A DNA stretch of 64,000 nt from Allomuricauda sp. (GCF_028280385.1 NZ_JANQLX010000005.1:1-64000), one strand, 5' to 3'. Numbered from the stretch's first letter, positions 7,583-17,642 are shown. Numbers and translations: made by a program. The notes: generated from the sequence alone by a model not told the origin.

Positions 7583-9036
7583 CAGATTTGCTTTCTTAAC
7601 CTGGCAACAGGTATTCCAAGTTGTTCCCGGTATTTGGCAACAGTTCTTCTGGCGATGGGATACCCCCGTTCCTTCAAAATCTTGGCCAGTTTGTCATCGG
7701 TCAGGGGCTTCTTTTTTTCCTCCTCGCCAATAACGGTTTCCAAAATTTTCTTGATCTCTTTGGTGGATACATCCTCGCCCTGTTCATTTTTCATGGCCTC
7801 CGAAAAATAATCCTTGATCAGTTTGGTGCCATAAGGGGTGTCCACGTACTTGCTATTGGCCACTCTGGATACAGTGGATACGTCCATCCCAATCTGATCG
7901 GCAATGTCCTTGAGTATCATGGGACGGAGTTTTCGTTCATCCCCACTTAAAAAGTACTCCCTTTGATATTCCATTATGGAACTCATGGTCACAAACAAGG
8001 TTTGCTGGCGTTGCTTGATGGCATCGATGAACCATTTGGCGGCATCCAATTTTTGTTTGATAAAAAGGACCGTATCCTTTTGTGCCTTCGATTTTTCTTT
8101 GGAATTTTTGTACCCTTCCAGCATATTGCTATAATCCCTGCTCACGTGAAGTTCGGGTGCATTTCTTCCATTAAGGGTAAGTTCCAGTTCCCCTTCCACA
8201 ATTTTTATCGAAAAGTCGGGAACAATATGTTCAATGACCCGGGTGTTACCGGCATAGGAGCCACCTGGTTTTGGGTTTAATTTTTCAATTTCCCCAATGG
8301 CCGCCTTAAGTTCTTCCTCCCCGATATGGTGCTTTTGGAGTAGTTTACTGTAGTGTTTTTTGGTGAATTGATCAAAAGATTTCTCCAGTATACTTATGGC
8401 CAGTTCCACCGCCGGGGTCTTTTCCTTTCTTTTAAGTTGAATGATCAAGCATTCTCCCAACGAACGTGCACCAACCCCTGGGGGATCCAATTCCTGAACT
8501 GTTCTTAGAACGGCCTCAATATCCGTTTCCTCTACATAGATATTCTGTGTAAAGGCCAGATCATCCATGATATCGGACAATGGCCTTCTGATATAGCCGC
8601 TTTCATCCACACTACCCACCAGAAACTCTGCAATGGCCCATTCCTGGTCGTCCAGATAAATGGTGTTCAGCTGATTGATCAAATATTGGTTGAAGGAGAT
8701 GCCGGAAGCGTAGGGAATACTTTTTTCATCATCATCCGCGCTATAGTTGCTTGTTTGCGTTCGGTAATCCGGAATTTCATCATCGCTGAGGTAATCATCA
8801 ATGTTGATTTCGTCTGCAGCAATGGTTTCGCTATCCGAGTCATCGTAAGTATCCTCGTAGCCATCATCAATACCCTCTTTTTCTTCCTTGCCACTTTCCA
8901 GTGCCGGATTTTCCTCAAGCTCCTGCTTCAATCGTTGTTCAAACGCCTGGGTGGGCAATTGAATCAACTTCATAAGCTGAATCTGTTGGGGAGACAGCTT
9001 TTGGGAGAGCTTGAATTGAAGGTGTTGTTTTAGCAT
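7582..9036 (-). CDS. rpoN: RNA polymerase sigma-54 factor
   Basis: The 484-residue protein has the three regions of sigma-54. The Gln/Leu-rich activator region (KLSPQQIQLMKLIQLP) is at the N-terminus, followed by an acidic linker at about 45-85, a core-binding region, and a C-terminal DNA-binding part with a helix-turn-helix and the RpoN box (ARRTVAKYRE). It directs RNA polymerase to -24/-12 promoters activated by AAA+ enhancer-binding proteins, none of which is encoded in this window. It is 41 bases downstream of asnS and may be read through from it. Confidence 0.96.
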   Translation of the reverse strand: MLKQHLQFKLSQKLSPQQIQLMKLIQLPTQAFEQRLKQELEENPALESGKEEKEGIDDGYEDTYDDSDSETIAADEINIDDYLSDDEIPDYRTQTSNYSADDDEKSIPYASGISFNQYLINQLNTIYLDDQEWAIAEFLVGSVDESGYIRRPLSDIMDDLAFTQNIYVEETDIEAVLRTVQELDPPGVGARSLGECLIIQLKRKEKTPAVELAISILEKSFDQFTKKHYSKLLQKHHIGEEELKAAIGEIEKLNPKPGGSYAGNTRVIEHIVPDFSIKIVEGELELTLNGRNAPELHVSRDYSNMLEGYKNSKEKSKAQKDTVLFIKQKLDAAKWFIDAIKQRQQTLFVTMSSIMEYQREYFLSGDERKLRPMILKDIADQIGMDVSTVSRVANSKYVDTPYGTKLIKDYFSEAMKNEQGEDVSTKEIKKILETVIGEEEKKKPLTDDKLAKILKERGYPIARRTVAKYREQLGIPVARLRKQI

Positions 9037-9077
9037 ATTGATTTATGGTCTGCCTCTTATAAATTTAAGGAATCCTA

Positions 9078-10511
9078 TTAAAATTCCGCATTCTGCGGAA
9101 ACCTTGGGTAAGGAATCACATCCCGGATATTTCCCATACCCGTGGCAAATTGGACCATTCGCTCAAAACCAAGGCCAAAACCACTGTGGACAGCAGTTCC
9201 AAAGCGTCTTAGATCCAAATACCACCATAGTTCCTTGTCGTCAATATTCAGTTCTTTGATTTTTTGCTGTAATACTTCCAATCGCTCTTCCCTTTGCGAA
9301 CCCCCAACAATTTCCCCAATTCCCGGGAACAGTACATCCATGGCGCGTACGGTTTTTTCGTCATCGTTCAAGCGCATGTAAAAGGCCTTGATATTGGCAG
9401 GATAATCAAATAGGATGACAGGGCACTTAAAGTGCTTTTCAACCAAATAACGCTCATGCTCACTTTGCAGGTCGGCACCCCAATCATCTATGGGAAACTG
9501 GAATTTCTTTTTCTTGTTGGGCTTGCTGTTTCTCAAAATATCAATGGCTTCCGTGTAGGTGACCCGCTTAAAGTTGTTGTCAACAATAAACCTCAACTTT
9601 TCGATCAATGCCATTTCAGAGCGTTCGTTCTGTGGTTTGGATTTCTCCTCATCCAGCAATCGTTTTTCCAAAAATTCCAGATCATCCTGACAATGTTCGA
9701 GTACATATTTCAAAATGGACTTTATAAAATCCTCCGCAAGATCCATATTGGCATCCAGATCATAGAAGGCCATTTCGGGCTCTATCATCCAAAACTCCGC
9801 CAAGTGGCGGGAAGTGTTGGAGTTCTCAGCCCTAAAAGTGGGGCCGAATGTATATACTTTACCGAGTCCCATGGCATAGGTTTCGGCTTCCAACTGCCCA
9901 GAAACTGTTAGATTGGTCTCCTTTCCGAAGAAATCCTGGGTATAGTCTACTTCTCCTTGGTCATTTAAAGGTTCTTTTCCAGGCTCAAAAGTACTCACCC
10001 GAAACATCTCTCCGGCTCCTTCCGCATCCGAACCCGTGATTATCGGGGCATGCATATAGTAGAAGCCATTTTGCTGAAAATATTGGTGAATTGCAAATGC
10101 CAAGGCAGAACGCACCCGCATAACCGCGGAAAAGGTGTTGGTTCTCACTCGTAGATGCGCCTTTTCCCTTAAAAACTCCAGGGAGTGTTTTTTAGGCTGA
10201 ATGGGATAACTTTCTGGATCTGCCGAACCATGGACAAAAATGTCGCTGGCCTGGATTTCCACGCTTTGTCCCCTTCCCTGACTTTCCACTAAGGTGCCAG
10301 TTACCTTTAAGGCGGCCCCTGTGGTAATTTGTTTGAGAAGCGCTTCGTCAAATTGCTCAAAGTCCACAACGCATTGAAGATTATGGATGGTGGATCCGTC
10401 ATTCAGGGCAACAAAACGATTGCTTCTAAAGGTTTTGACCCATCCATTAACTTCCACATGTTCTCCAATTGGCTGTTCTGCCAGCAGTTCTTTTACAGCG
10501 TACGATCTCAT
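9078..10511 (-). CDS. asnS: Asparaginyl-tRNA synthetase
   Basis: The 477-residue class IIb synthetase attaches asparagine to tRNA-Asn. An N-terminal OB-fold anticodon-binding domain (about residues 1-110) is followed by the class II catalytic core with the motif 2 region [20 protein letters not shown] and motif 3 region GLGFERMVQ near the C-terminus. The ending [10 protein letters not shown] is typical of bacterial AsnRS and separates it from AspRS. Its presence indicates direct asparaginylation. rpoN lies just downstream on the same strand. Confidence 0.96.
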   Translation of the reverse strand: MRSYAVKELLAEQPIGEHVEVNGWVKTFRSNRFVALNDGSTIHNLQCVVDFEQFDEALLKQITTGAALKVTGTLVESQGRGQSVEIQASDIFVHGSADPESYPIQPKKHSLEFLREKAHLRVRTNTFSAVMRVRSALAFAIHQYFQQNGFYYMHAPIITGSDAEGAGEMFRVSTFEPGKEPLNDQGEVDYTQDFFGKETNLTVSGQLEAETYAMGLGKVYTFGPTFRAENSNTSRHLAEFWMIEPEMAFYDLDANMDLAEDFIKSILKYVLEHCQDDLEFLEKRLLDEEKSKPQNERSEMALIEKLRFIVDNNFKRVTYTEAIDILRNSKPNKKKKFQFPIDDWGADLQSEHERYLVEKHFKCPVILFDYPANIKAFYMRLNDDEKTVRAMDVLFPGIGEIVGGSQREERLEVLQQKIKELNIDDKELWWYLDLRRFGTAVHSGFGLGFERMVQFATGMGNIRDVIPYPRFPQNAEF

Positions 10512-10597
10512 TTTAATTCAAGATAAATTAAGCGGTAAAGATAGCTTTTTGGTCAAAAAAGATTGGTATCCTAGAGGCAATAAAAGTTGCCAATGCC

Positions 10598-12994
10598 CTA
10601 TTTATCCTTAATGTTGACCTCTTCTTGTGGAAGGATGTCAATCTGTGGTTTTTTGAGCACTTGCTTATTGGCAATACTGCGTTCCAGGGAAAGCAGGAGC
10701 GATGGCAACAAGATCAAGTTGGCCAACATGGCAAAAAGCAAGGTTGCGGATACAAGTCCACCCAAGGCCTTTGTGCCCCCAAAACTTGAGATTATAAAGA
10801 CGGAAAACCCAAAGAACAGTACTATGGAAGTATAAAACATGCTCACCCCTGTCTCACGGAGTGCGGCATAGACCGATCGCTTGATATGCCACTTGTGGGT
10901 TGCCAGTTCTTGCCTGTACTTGGCCAAAAAGTGGATGGTGTCATCCACAGAAATACCAAAGGCAATACTAAATACCAGGATCGTGGAGGGTTTTATGGGG
11001 ACTCCCAAATACCCCATTACCCCAGCGGTAATGACCAAGGGCAATAGATTGGGGACCAAGGATATGATGATCATTCTGAAGGATCGGAACAAATAGGCCA
11101 TAAATAGGGATATAAGTCCAATGGCCAAGGCAAGGGACAACAGCAAGTTTTTTACTAAGTACTTGGTTCCTTTAAGAAACAATAGCGCTTTTCCGGTCAT
11201 ATAAACGTTATAACGCTCCACCGGGAAAAACTTGGTGATGGATTCGAGGACATCTTCCTCGATTTCCTCCATTCGGTCTATCTTTACATCCTGCATATAG
11301 GTGGTTATGCGGGCGGTTTGGCCGGTACTGTCCACAAAACTTTCCAGCAAATCCCCATCACTGGACGATTTTCGGGCCACATCCATGATAAAAGTGTTCT
11401 CTTGGGATGTAGGGAGCTGGTAGTACTTTGGAATCCCATTATAAAAGGCCTGTTTGGAATACTTTACCAAATTGACCACGGAAACGGGTTTTGATAGCTC
11501 GGGAATTTCCTCGATAACAGTTCCCAACTGGTCCATTCGCCTTAGGGTGGCGGGCTTGGTCACTCCATTTTTACGTTTGGTATCCACCACAATTTCCATG
11601 GGCATGATGCCATCAAACTCCTCCTCAAAAAAGCGGATGTCCTTAAAATAGTGGGTGTTCTTGGGTAAATCCTCAATACGACTCCCTGTGATCTTAATCT
11701 GGTAAATACCCACTATGCTCAAAACCAATACGACCACGGAGGTTATGTATACCGCAATTCTATGGTTTCTAACAATATGCTCCATCCAGTTCACAAAGAA
11801 ATCAATCCACCTTTTGTTCAGGTGCTTTAAGTGTTTGGTCTTCGGCAGGGGCATAAAACTGTAGAGAATGGGAATGATCAAAAGAGACAGTATAAAAATC
11901 CCAATGATGTTAATAGAGGCCACGATACCAAATTCCTTGAGCAAGTCACTATCCAGGATGATAAAAGTGGCAAAACCGGATGCGGTGGTGATGTTGGTCA
12001 TCAAGGTGGCATTCCCAATTTTGGAAATGACCCGTTGTAACGATAGCGCCTGATTACCGTGTTTTTTTACCTCCTGCTGATATTTGTTGATCAAGAAAAT
12101 ACAATTGGGAATCCCAATAACAATGATTAATGGCGGTATAAGGGCGGTTAGAATGGTGATTTCATATTTGAAAAGCCCCAAAATTCCAAAGGCCCACATA
12201 ACCCCAATGATTACCACGAACATGGAGATAAACGTGGCCCGGAAACTTCTAAAAAAGAAAAAGAAGATAATGGAGGTGACCAATAGGGCCGCCCCAATAA
12301 AAACACCGATCTCATCCACAATGGACTTGGTATTCCAGGTTCTAATGTATGGCATGCCGGAAACCCTTACATCCAAATTGGTCTCGGCTTCAAAACTTTT
12401 AACCAAATCGCCCAAGTCGTTAAGGATGAACTCGTTCCTCACCCTTGTGTTCATGATATCCTTGTCCAAATAGGCAATGGTCTGGATGGTTCCGCTTTCG
12501 GCATTGTAAATTAAGTTGTCATAAAATGGCAACTCATCAAAAAGATGTTCTTTTAGAGAAGTGACTTCATCCTCGGTTTTTGGAGGTTCCACAATTAGAG
12601 GTTCCATCACAAAAATCTGCTCCTCGTTGTCCTTTTTTAGGACTCTTAGGTTATCTGTTGAAATGACATAATCAATTTCTGGAAAAGCATCCAATTGTTT
12701 GCTCAACTTGTTCCAGCGGTTGAACTTGCTCGGGGTAAATAAGGAAGAATCCCGAACCGCCAGTACAATAGCATTTCCTTCTTCGCCGAAGATACTTTTA
12801 AAAGCGTTGTATTGGACCGTTGCTGGATGATCATCCGGTAAGATGTTGGCCTCTGTATTGGAAAATTGCATGTTTTTCCATTGCATGGCCAAAAAAACGG
12901 TGAATGCGGTAACACAGAGCAGGATGAGAATTCTGTTACGTAGAATAATACGTGCCACGGTGGGCCAAAATCCCCTTGTTAACTTTGCTACCAT
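10598..12994 (-). CDS. MMPL/RND family transporter
   Basis: This 798-residue inner-membrane protein has the RND superfamily layout: a first membrane helix near residues 22-38, a large periplasmic loop, a block of five helices at about 220-390, a second helix and loop near 410-620, and a last block of five helices at about 630-775. The repeated internal organisation and size match HAE3/MMPL-type exporters of hydrophobic compounds. Such proteins move lipids, hopanoids or hydrophobic molecules with proton motive force, but the substrate here is unknown. No membrane-fusion or outer-membrane partner is adjacent, which is usual for this subgroup. Confidence 0.88.
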   Translation of the reverse strand: MVAKLTRGFWPTVARIILRNRILILLCVTAFTVFLAMQWKNMQFSNTEANILPDDHPATVQYNAFKSIFGEEGNAIVLAVRDSSLFTPSKFNRWNKLSKQLDAFPEIDYVISTDNLRVLKKDNEEQIFVMEPLIVEPPKTEDEVTSLKEHLFDELPFYDNLIYNAESGTIQTIAYLDKDIMNTRVRNEFILNDLGDLVKSFEAETNLDVRVSGMPYIRTWNTKSIVDEIGVFIGAALLVTSIIFFFFFRSFRATFISMFVVIIGVMWAFGILGLFKYEITILTALIPPLIIVIGIPNCIFLINKYQQEVKKHGNQALSLQRVISKIGNATLMTNITTASGFATFIILDSDLLKEFGIVASINIIGIFILSLLIIPILYSFMPLPKTKHLKHLNKRWIDFFVNWMEHIVRNHRIAVYITSVVVLVLSIVGIYQIKITGSRIEDLPKNTHYFKDIRFFEEEFDGIMPMEIVVDTKRKNGVTKPATLRRMDQLGTVIEEIPELSKPVSVVNLVKYSKQAFYNGIPKYYQLPTSQENTFIMDVARKSSSDGDLLESFVDSTGQTARITTYMQDVKIDRMEEIEEDVLESITKFFPVERYNVYMTGKALLFLKGTKYLVKNLLLSLALAIGLISLFMAYLFRSFRMIIISLVPNLLPLVITAGVMGYLGVPIKPSTILVFSIAFGISVDDTIHFLAKYRQELATHKWHIKRSVYAALRETGVSMFYTSIVLFFGFSVFIISSFGGTKALGGLVSATLLFAMLANLILLPSLLLSLERSIANKQVLKKPQIDILPQEEVNIKDK

Positions 12995-13011
12995 ACGTTT
13001 TTTATTGGGCG

Positions 13012-13019
13012 CAAAGGTA
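13012..13019 (-). promoter_or_regulatory. Possible -7 box for the RND transporter gene
   Basis: On the minus strand this reads TACCTTTG, a full match to TAnnTTTG, 18 bases before the transporter ATG. No TTG is present 17-19 bases upstream, so support is partial. Confidence 0.35.
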
Positions 13020-13069
13020 GAAAATGATTGGTTGTGTTCCTAAGGAAAGCAAGAGCTTGTTGCTAGGTG

Positions 13070-13624
13070 TTACACCTTCATGATTTCGGTTTCCTTCACG
13101 GAAAGGATGCTATCCACTTTCTTGATGAAGGTATCGGTCAATTCTTGTACGTCCACTTCCGCATTGCTCAATCTATCTTCAGAAATTTCAAGCCTTTTGA
13201 GTTCTTTGTTGGCATCTTGTCTGGCATTTCGGATGCTCACTTTGGCGTCTTCCGCCTCAGATTTGGCCTGTTTTACCAACTGTATTCTGCGTTCCTCGGT
13301 TAATGGAGGTACGTTGATGATGACCATTTCGCCATTGTTCATCGGATTAAAGCCTAAGTTGGCGTTCATGATGGCTGTCTCAATTTCTGGGAGAAGTGTT
13401 TTTTCCCAAGGCTGAACCGAAATGGTACGGGCATCAGGGGTGTTTATGTTTGAAACCTGGGATAGTGGGGTGGGCGAACCATAATACTCCACCATAACGG
13501 TAGAAAGCATTACCGGACTTGCTTTTCCAGCACGAATCTTTACCAAGGCCTTTTCTAGATGGGAAATACTCCCTTGCATACTTTCCTTGGTGGTGTCCAA
13601 AATAAAACTTACTTCTTCTTCCAT
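13070..13624 (-). CDS. frr: Ribosome recycling factor
   Basis: The 184-residue protein has the standard RRF length and sequence. The three-helix bundle contains KIRAGKASP near residue 30 and the C-terminal KxxxSxxEDxR region (KSEAEDAKVSIRNARQDAN). RRF works with EF-G to split the post-termination ribosome and release mRNA. It follows pyrH by 41 bases, a linkage conserved across bacteria, and is presumably transcribed from the pyrH promoter. Confidence 0.97.
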   Translation of the reverse strand: MEEEVSFILDTTKESMQGSISHLEKALVKIRAGKASPVMLSTVMVEYYGSPTPLSQVSNINTPDARTISVQPWEKTLLPEIETAIMNANLGFNPMNNGEMVIINVPPLTEERRIQLVKQAKSEAEDAKVSIRNARQDANKELKRLEISEDRLSNAEVDVQELTDTFIKKVDSILSVKETEIMKV

Positions 13625-13665
13625 AATTTTAAATTTTTACTTCTGGCATCAAAGGTTGTACCAAT

Positions 13666-14373
13666 TTATATGTTTACAACCGTACCGATGTTCTCTCCAG
13701 AAACTATTCGCATAAGATTGCCCCTTGTGTTCATGTCGAAGACCACAATGGGCAGCTCATTTTCCTGACTTAGTGTAAATGCTGTGGTATCCATTACCTT
13801 CAGTCCCTTGGAAAGGACATCGTTAAAGGAAATGGTGTCAAATTTAGTAGCGGTCTTGTCCTTCTCCGGGTCCGAGGTGTAGATCCCATCCACACGTGTT
13901 CCTTTCAGGATAACATCCGCCTTAATCTCAATGGCGCGCAATACGGCTGCTGAATCCGTGGTGAAATACGGGTTCCCGGTTCCTCCTCCAAAAATAACCA
14001 CCCTGCCTTTTTCCAAATGGCGCATGGCCCTTCTTCTAATGAAGGGTTCCGCAACTTCATTGATTTTTATGGCCGACTGCAATCGGGTTTCCACGCCTTT
14101 AAGCTCGAGTGCACTTTGCAGGGCTAATCCGTTGATCACCGTGGCCAACATGCCCATATGGTCTCCCTGAACACGATCCATTCCTTGGCTGGACCCCGAG
14201 AGGCCTCTAAAAATATTTCCCCCTCCAATCACAATGGCTACTTCCACCCCTTGATCAACAACGGCCTTGATATCTTCCGCATAATCAGATAACCGATTGG
14301 CATCTATTCCATATTGTTGTTCGCCCATGAGGGCTTCGCCACTAAGCTTTAATAAAACTCTTTTGTATTGCAT
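13666..14373 (-). CDS. pyrH: UMP kinase
   Basis: The 235-residue protein phosphorylates UMP to UDP in pyrimidine nucleotide synthesis. It belongs to the amino-acid-kinase fold, recognised from LKLSGEAL at residues 8-15, [10 protein letters not shown] near residue 50, the glycine-rich [13 protein letters not shown] near 130, and the [11 protein letters not shown] motif. It is cytoplasmic, usually hexameric and allosteric. Promoter elements lie at 14406-14434 and frr is cotranscribed downstream. Confidence 0.97.
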   Translation of the reverse strand: MQYKRVLLKLSGEALMGEQQYGIDANRLSDYAEDIKAVVDQGVEVAIVIGGGNIFRGLSGSSQGMDRVQGDHMGMLATVINGLALQSALELKGVETRLQSAIKINEVAEPFIRRRAMRHLEKGRVVIFGGGTGNPYFTTDSAAVLRAIEIKADVILKGTRVDGIYTSDPEKDKTATKFDTISFNDVLSKGLKVMDTTAFTLSQENELPIVVFDMNTRGNLMRIVSGENIGTVVNI

Positions 14374-14405
14374 TTAGGATGTCTTGAAGTCGGGACAAAA
14401 ATAAT

Positions 14406-14434
14406 CAAAAATATTAATGGGGAATTAGGCCAAA
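14406..14434 (-). promoter_or_regulatory. pyrH-frr promoter
   Basis: On the minus strand TTTG (14434-14431) is followed after 17 bases by TATTTTTG (14413-14406), matching both Bacteroidetes housekeeping elements with acceptable spacing. The expected start of transcription is about 27 bases before the pyrH ATG. Confidence 0.6.
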
Positions 14435-14478
14435 AATGGATGTTTCCGGATAAAAATGAAGAAAAAAATCATACATTC

Positions 14479-14504
14479 TGTAACCTTTCAAAAAAACAAC
14501 GGTA
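14479..14504 (+). promoter_or_regulatory. Candidate ECF-type promoter of the sigma factor operon
   Basis: TGTAACC (14479-14485) and CGGTA (14500-14504) are spaced like -35 AAC and -10 CGT elements recognised by ECF sigma factors, with 15 bases between AAC and CGG. This would fit autoregulation of the operon starting at 14535. The match is short and could be chance. Confidence 0.3.
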
Positions 14505-14534
14505 TTTCCTTCAACAACACAAAACCAAACCCAA

Positions 14535-15086
14535 TTGCAAGATCTAAATGACAATGCCTTGATGCTCAAAGTAAAAAATGGCGACCTGGACAAATTGGGG
14601 CTATTGTACGAACGTCATAAGAAAAGGCTGTTTGGATTTTTTTACAATATGGGAAATACACCTTCGGTGAGTGAGGATCTGGTTCAAAATGTATTTGTCC
14701 GCATGCTGAAATACAAAAGTTCGTACACTGGCGAAGGCCTGTTTGCAGCTTGGATGTTTCGGATGGCCAGAAATGTAAATTATGACCATCATAAAATGAG
14801 CTCCAAAAAGAGGACCGTGGATGGGATGGTGCCGGAAGATATGTTGGCGACGGTGCAGGATGAAGATTCCCAAATGGAGTCCAACGAAGATACATTGCAA
14901 TTAAATAAAGCCCTTTCCCGATTACCAACGGACAAGCGGGAAGTTTTGGTGATGAGCAAATTGAGGGAGTTGCGGTTTAAGGAAATAGGAGAGGTCTTGG
15001 GTTGTACGGAAGGAGCTGCAAAAGTAAGGGTACATCGTGCGCTGAAGGATTTGCGGGAGATTTATTTACAAATGGAAACAGTTTGA
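14535..15086 (+). CDS. ECF-type RNA polymerase sigma factor
   Basis: The 183-residue protein has only sigma regions 2 and 4, as ECF factors do. Region 2 includes SEDLVQNVFVRML and the promoter-melting segment AAWMFRMARNVNYDH; region 4 contains the helix-turn-helix FKEIGEVLGCTEGAAKVRVH. The most upstream start in frame is TTG at 14535; the next, ATG at 14562, would remove the conserved start of region 2. A membrane protein likely to be its anti-sigma factor begins 2 bases after the stop, and two envelope proteins follow, so an envelope-stress regulon is inferred. Confidence 0.92.
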   Translation: MQDLNDNALMLKVKNGDLDKLGLLYERHKKRLFGFFYNMGNTPSVSEDLVQNVFVRMLKYKSSYTGEGLFAAWMFRMARNVNYDHHKMSSKKRTVDGMVPEDMLATVQDEDSQMESNEDTLQLNKALSRLPTDKREVLVMSKLRELRFKEIGEVLGCTEGAAKVRVHRALKDLREIYLQMETV

Positions 15087-15088
15087 AT

Positions 15089-15883
15089 ATGGACAAAGAT
15101 AATTTTGAAGCGCTGGCAATGGATTACCTGGCTGGTGTAATGACGGAGGAAGAAAAGCGCGGGTTCCAAACACTTTTGGACAGCGATGAACACCTGGCCA
15201 ACCAATTTGGGGAGTTGTTGGTCACCTACCAAAAAATGGAACATCTTCAGGAGTCCGAACCCTCTTCAAACATGGACGATACTTTTTATACCATGCTATA
15301 TACCGCCATGGAAAAGGAGCACGCCAAAAAACAAAAGCGATTTAATCTGGGCTCGCTTACCACATTTTTTTCACCTAAGCTGGCCTTGGGTGCCCTATTG
15401 GTGGTTTTTGGTGTGGCCCTGGGTTATTGGCTTAACTGGGACAGGAATCAGCAAGCGGTGGAAATTGTTGGGGACTCCAATGAAACGGAAATGATACGGC
15501 AAAAATTGGTATTGACCCTCTTGGAACAGCCATCGGCCAATCAGCGGTTGCAAGGCGTAAGTGAAGCCAATAAGATTGAATCTGCGGACGAAATCGTAAT
15601 CCAGGCACTGCTTCAAACACTGAATAACGATAGCAATGTTAATGTGCGGTTGGCGGCGATAGAATCGCTTTCCCATTATGTGGACAAGCCAGCGGTGAGG
15701 CAGGGATTGGTGCAGTCCATTCCCAATCAGGAATCGCCCATACTCCAGATTACATTGGCCAACTTGATGGTGGCACTACAGGAGAAGTCATCCATTGAGC
15801 CCTTTAAACAGTTATTAAAGGAAAAACAGTTGGATACCACGGTACAGAAAAAAATACGGAACTCCATAGAGTCCATAATCTAG
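15089..15883 (+). CDS. Probable anti-sigma factor with periplasmic HEAT-like repeats
   Basis: The 264-residue protein has an N-terminal cytoplasmic acidic helical part (FEALAMDYLAGVMTEEE) like the sigma-binding domain of other anti-sigma factors but without a zinc-finger HxxxCxxC motif. A single membrane helix lies at about residues 95-112 (LGALLVVFGVALGYWL). The C-terminal half, presumably periplasmic, looks like HEAT repeats (DSNVNVRLAAIESLSHY, and a following PILQITLANLMVAL). The ATG at 15089 starts 2 bases after the sigma gene stop, consistent with coupled synthesis. Its target is inferred from position only. Confidence 0.8.
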   Translation: MDKDNFEALAMDYLAGVMTEEEKRGFQTLLDSDEHLANQFGELLVTYQKMEHLQESEPSSNMDDTFYTMLYTAMEKEHAKKQKRFNLGSLTTFFSPKLALGALLVVFGVALGYWLNWDRNQQAVEIVGDSNETEMIRQKLVLTLLEQPSANQRLQGVSEANKIESADEIVIQALLQTLNNDSNVNVRLAAIESLSHYVDKPAVRQGLVQSIPNQESPILQITLANLMVALQEKSSIEPFKQLLKEKQLDTTVQKKIRNSIESII

Positions 15884-15942
15884 TTTATTTATCAGTCGCC
15901 CAAAAGGGTATAATCAAATTACGAACAGTCAAATTTTAAACA

Positions 15943-16806
15943 ATGAAACAGTTGAGTTTATGGATTTTTCTACTGACAACAGTGGGAATTTCATGGGTGC
16001 ATGCCCAACAAAAACAATCCACGGAGATCATTAAAAAGGAAATTTCCATGGAGAACAATGAACAGCATCAATTGGTGGTCAAAAATGTCTTTGGCAATGT
16101 ATCCGTGGAAGGGTACTCCGGCAACTTGGTCCTTATTGAAGTGGAAAAAAAGGTTTATGCGGATGATAGCGAAGGCTTGGATTTGGGAAAAGCGGAACTT
16201 ACCCTTGAAGTCATTCAGGATTCAAAGCGAATTGTGTTGCATCCACAATCACCTTATATGGAGTTTGATGGAAAACACCTGAAGTTCAATTGGTGCGGGG
16301 ACCATCAAGATCCACCGTATGATCATCAAATGAATTTCAAGATAAAGGTTCCCAATAAATTGGGTATTGATGTGTCTACGGTGAACAATGGCGAGATATC
16401 CGTCAGTAAAACCAGGGGAAACGCGCTAAGCGCAGGTAACATTAATGGAGGAATCCGCTTAAATGATGTCACTGGAAAAACCAAGATCCATTGCATCAAT
16501 GGTGCTGTTGAGGTGCGATATGCCGATAACCCCACTAGCGACTCGGAATATTATTCGTTAAATGGCGACATCAATATTTCGTATCAGAAATCGCTCTCGG
16601 CCAATATCTCCTTCAAAAGTATGAACGGGGAATTGTACACAGATTTTGATATCAACAAACAGTTTATAAAAACCAGCAAGGAATCCAGTAAACGGAGTGG
16701 GCCCAAATTTAAATATGAGGCCAAACCCATCGTCCAAATTGGATCGGGAGCGGTTGATTTTGATTTTGAGACCTTGAATGGAAATGTATTCATCAAAAAA
16801 ATATAA
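15943..16806 (+). CDS. DUF4097 beta-strand repeat protein, copy 1
   Basis: The 287-residue protein begins with a signal peptide (MKQLSLWIFLLTTVG to about VHAQ). The rest is a series of short beta-strand repeats with many Asn-Gly turns (STVNNGEISV, AGNINGGIRL, CINGAVEV, SLNGDINI, SMNGELYT), the pattern of DUF4097 (adhesin-like, right-handed beta-helix). It should be in the periplasm or outer surface. It lies 59 bases after the anti-sigma gene and 4 before a related gene, so it is a likely member of the ECF operon. The molecular function is unknown. Confidence 0.85.
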   Translation: MKQLSLWIFLLTTVGISWVHAQQKQSTEIIKKEISMENNEQHQLVVKNVFGNVSVEGYSGNLVLIEVEKKVYADDSEGLDLGKAELTLEVIQDSKRIVLHPQSPYMEFDGKHLKFNWCGDHQDPPYDHQMNFKIKVPNKLGIDVSTVNNGEISVSKTRGNALSAGNINGGIRLNDVTGKTKIHCINGAVEVRYADNPTSDSEYYSLNGDINISYQKSLSANISFKSMNGELYTDFDINKQFIKTSKESSKRSGPKFKYEAKPIVQIGSGAVDFDFETLNGNVFIKKI

Positions 16807-16810
16807 CGTT

Positions 16811-17626
16811 ATGAAAAATTGGATGATCAACAGTGTAATGGCCATGTGTTTGATGGCCGGAATGTTTGGGGCAACTGCCCAGGAAATGGATTTGTTCACA
16901 GTGCCGCTGAGTAATTCAGGAAGTCCGGGAAAACTGGTGGTGGAACAAATTTCGGGCTCGATCCATGTGAAGGGTTATGATGGGAGCGAAGTGGTGGTAC
17001 AGGCCACGGTTGGGAGCGAAAAGGCGCATTACAGGGAAGAACCGGCCAAAAATGGAATGAAGAAAATACAGAATTCTTCCTTGGCCATCAGTGCGGAGGA
17101 AAAGAACAATGTAGTGGTCATCGACAATGAACATGTAAACAAGTCGGTGAACCTGATTATTAAGGTACCGCGAAATTTTTCATTGTTGCTTTCCACGATC
17201 AACAACGGAAATATCTCGGTTACCGATGTGAACGGGGAGATGGAAATCAGTAATGTTAATGGAAGCATTACCCTGGAAAATGTGAGTGGTTCCGCTACCA
17301 CGGATACGGTCAACGGAGATATCAAGGTTGGGTTTAATAGCATAACAGCTGATGTTCCCATGGGCTTTAGCAGCTTTAATGGCGATTTGGACATAACTTT
17401 TCCCAGTTCGTTGAGGGCCAATGTGAAGGCCAAAAGTGATATGGGGGAGATCTTGACCGATTTTGATATGCAGATTACGGAGAATAAACCTGAAGTGAAC
17501 CAAAACAGCACTTCGGGAACCTATAAAGTGAAATTGGAGCAATGGGTCAGGGGAACGATCAATGGTGGAGGTCCGGAAATGTTGTTCAAAACATTTAACG
17601 GAGATATCATGATTAAATCGAAATAG
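16811..17626 (+). CDS. DUF4097 beta-strand repeat protein, copy 2
   Basis: This 271-residue exported protein resembles its neighbour: a signal peptide (to about GATAQ, residue 24) and beta-strand repeats with Asn-Gly turns (STINNGNISV, DVNGEMEI, NVNGSITL, TVNGDIKV, TFNGDIMI). The ATG at 16811 was chosen because it begins the signal peptide and is 4 bases after the previous stop. Two tandem paralogues behind an ECF/anti-sigma pair suggest an envelope-maintenance module. The operon ends at the terminator at 17643. Confidence 0.85.
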   Translation: MKNWMINSVMAMCLMAGMFGATAQEMDLFTVPLSNSGSPGKLVVEQISGSIHVKGYDGSEVVVQATVGSEKAHYREEPAKNGMKKIQNSSLAISAEEKNNVVVIDNEHVNKSVNLIIKVPRNFSLLLSTINNGNISVTDVNGEMEISNVNGSITLENVSGSATTDTVNGDIKVGFNSITADVPMGFSSFNGDLDITFPSSLRANVKAKSDMGEILTDFDMQITENKPEVNQNSTSGTYKVKLEQWVRGTINGGGPEMLFKTFNGDIMIKSK

Positions 17627-17642
17627 GGATGGAAATAGGCAT

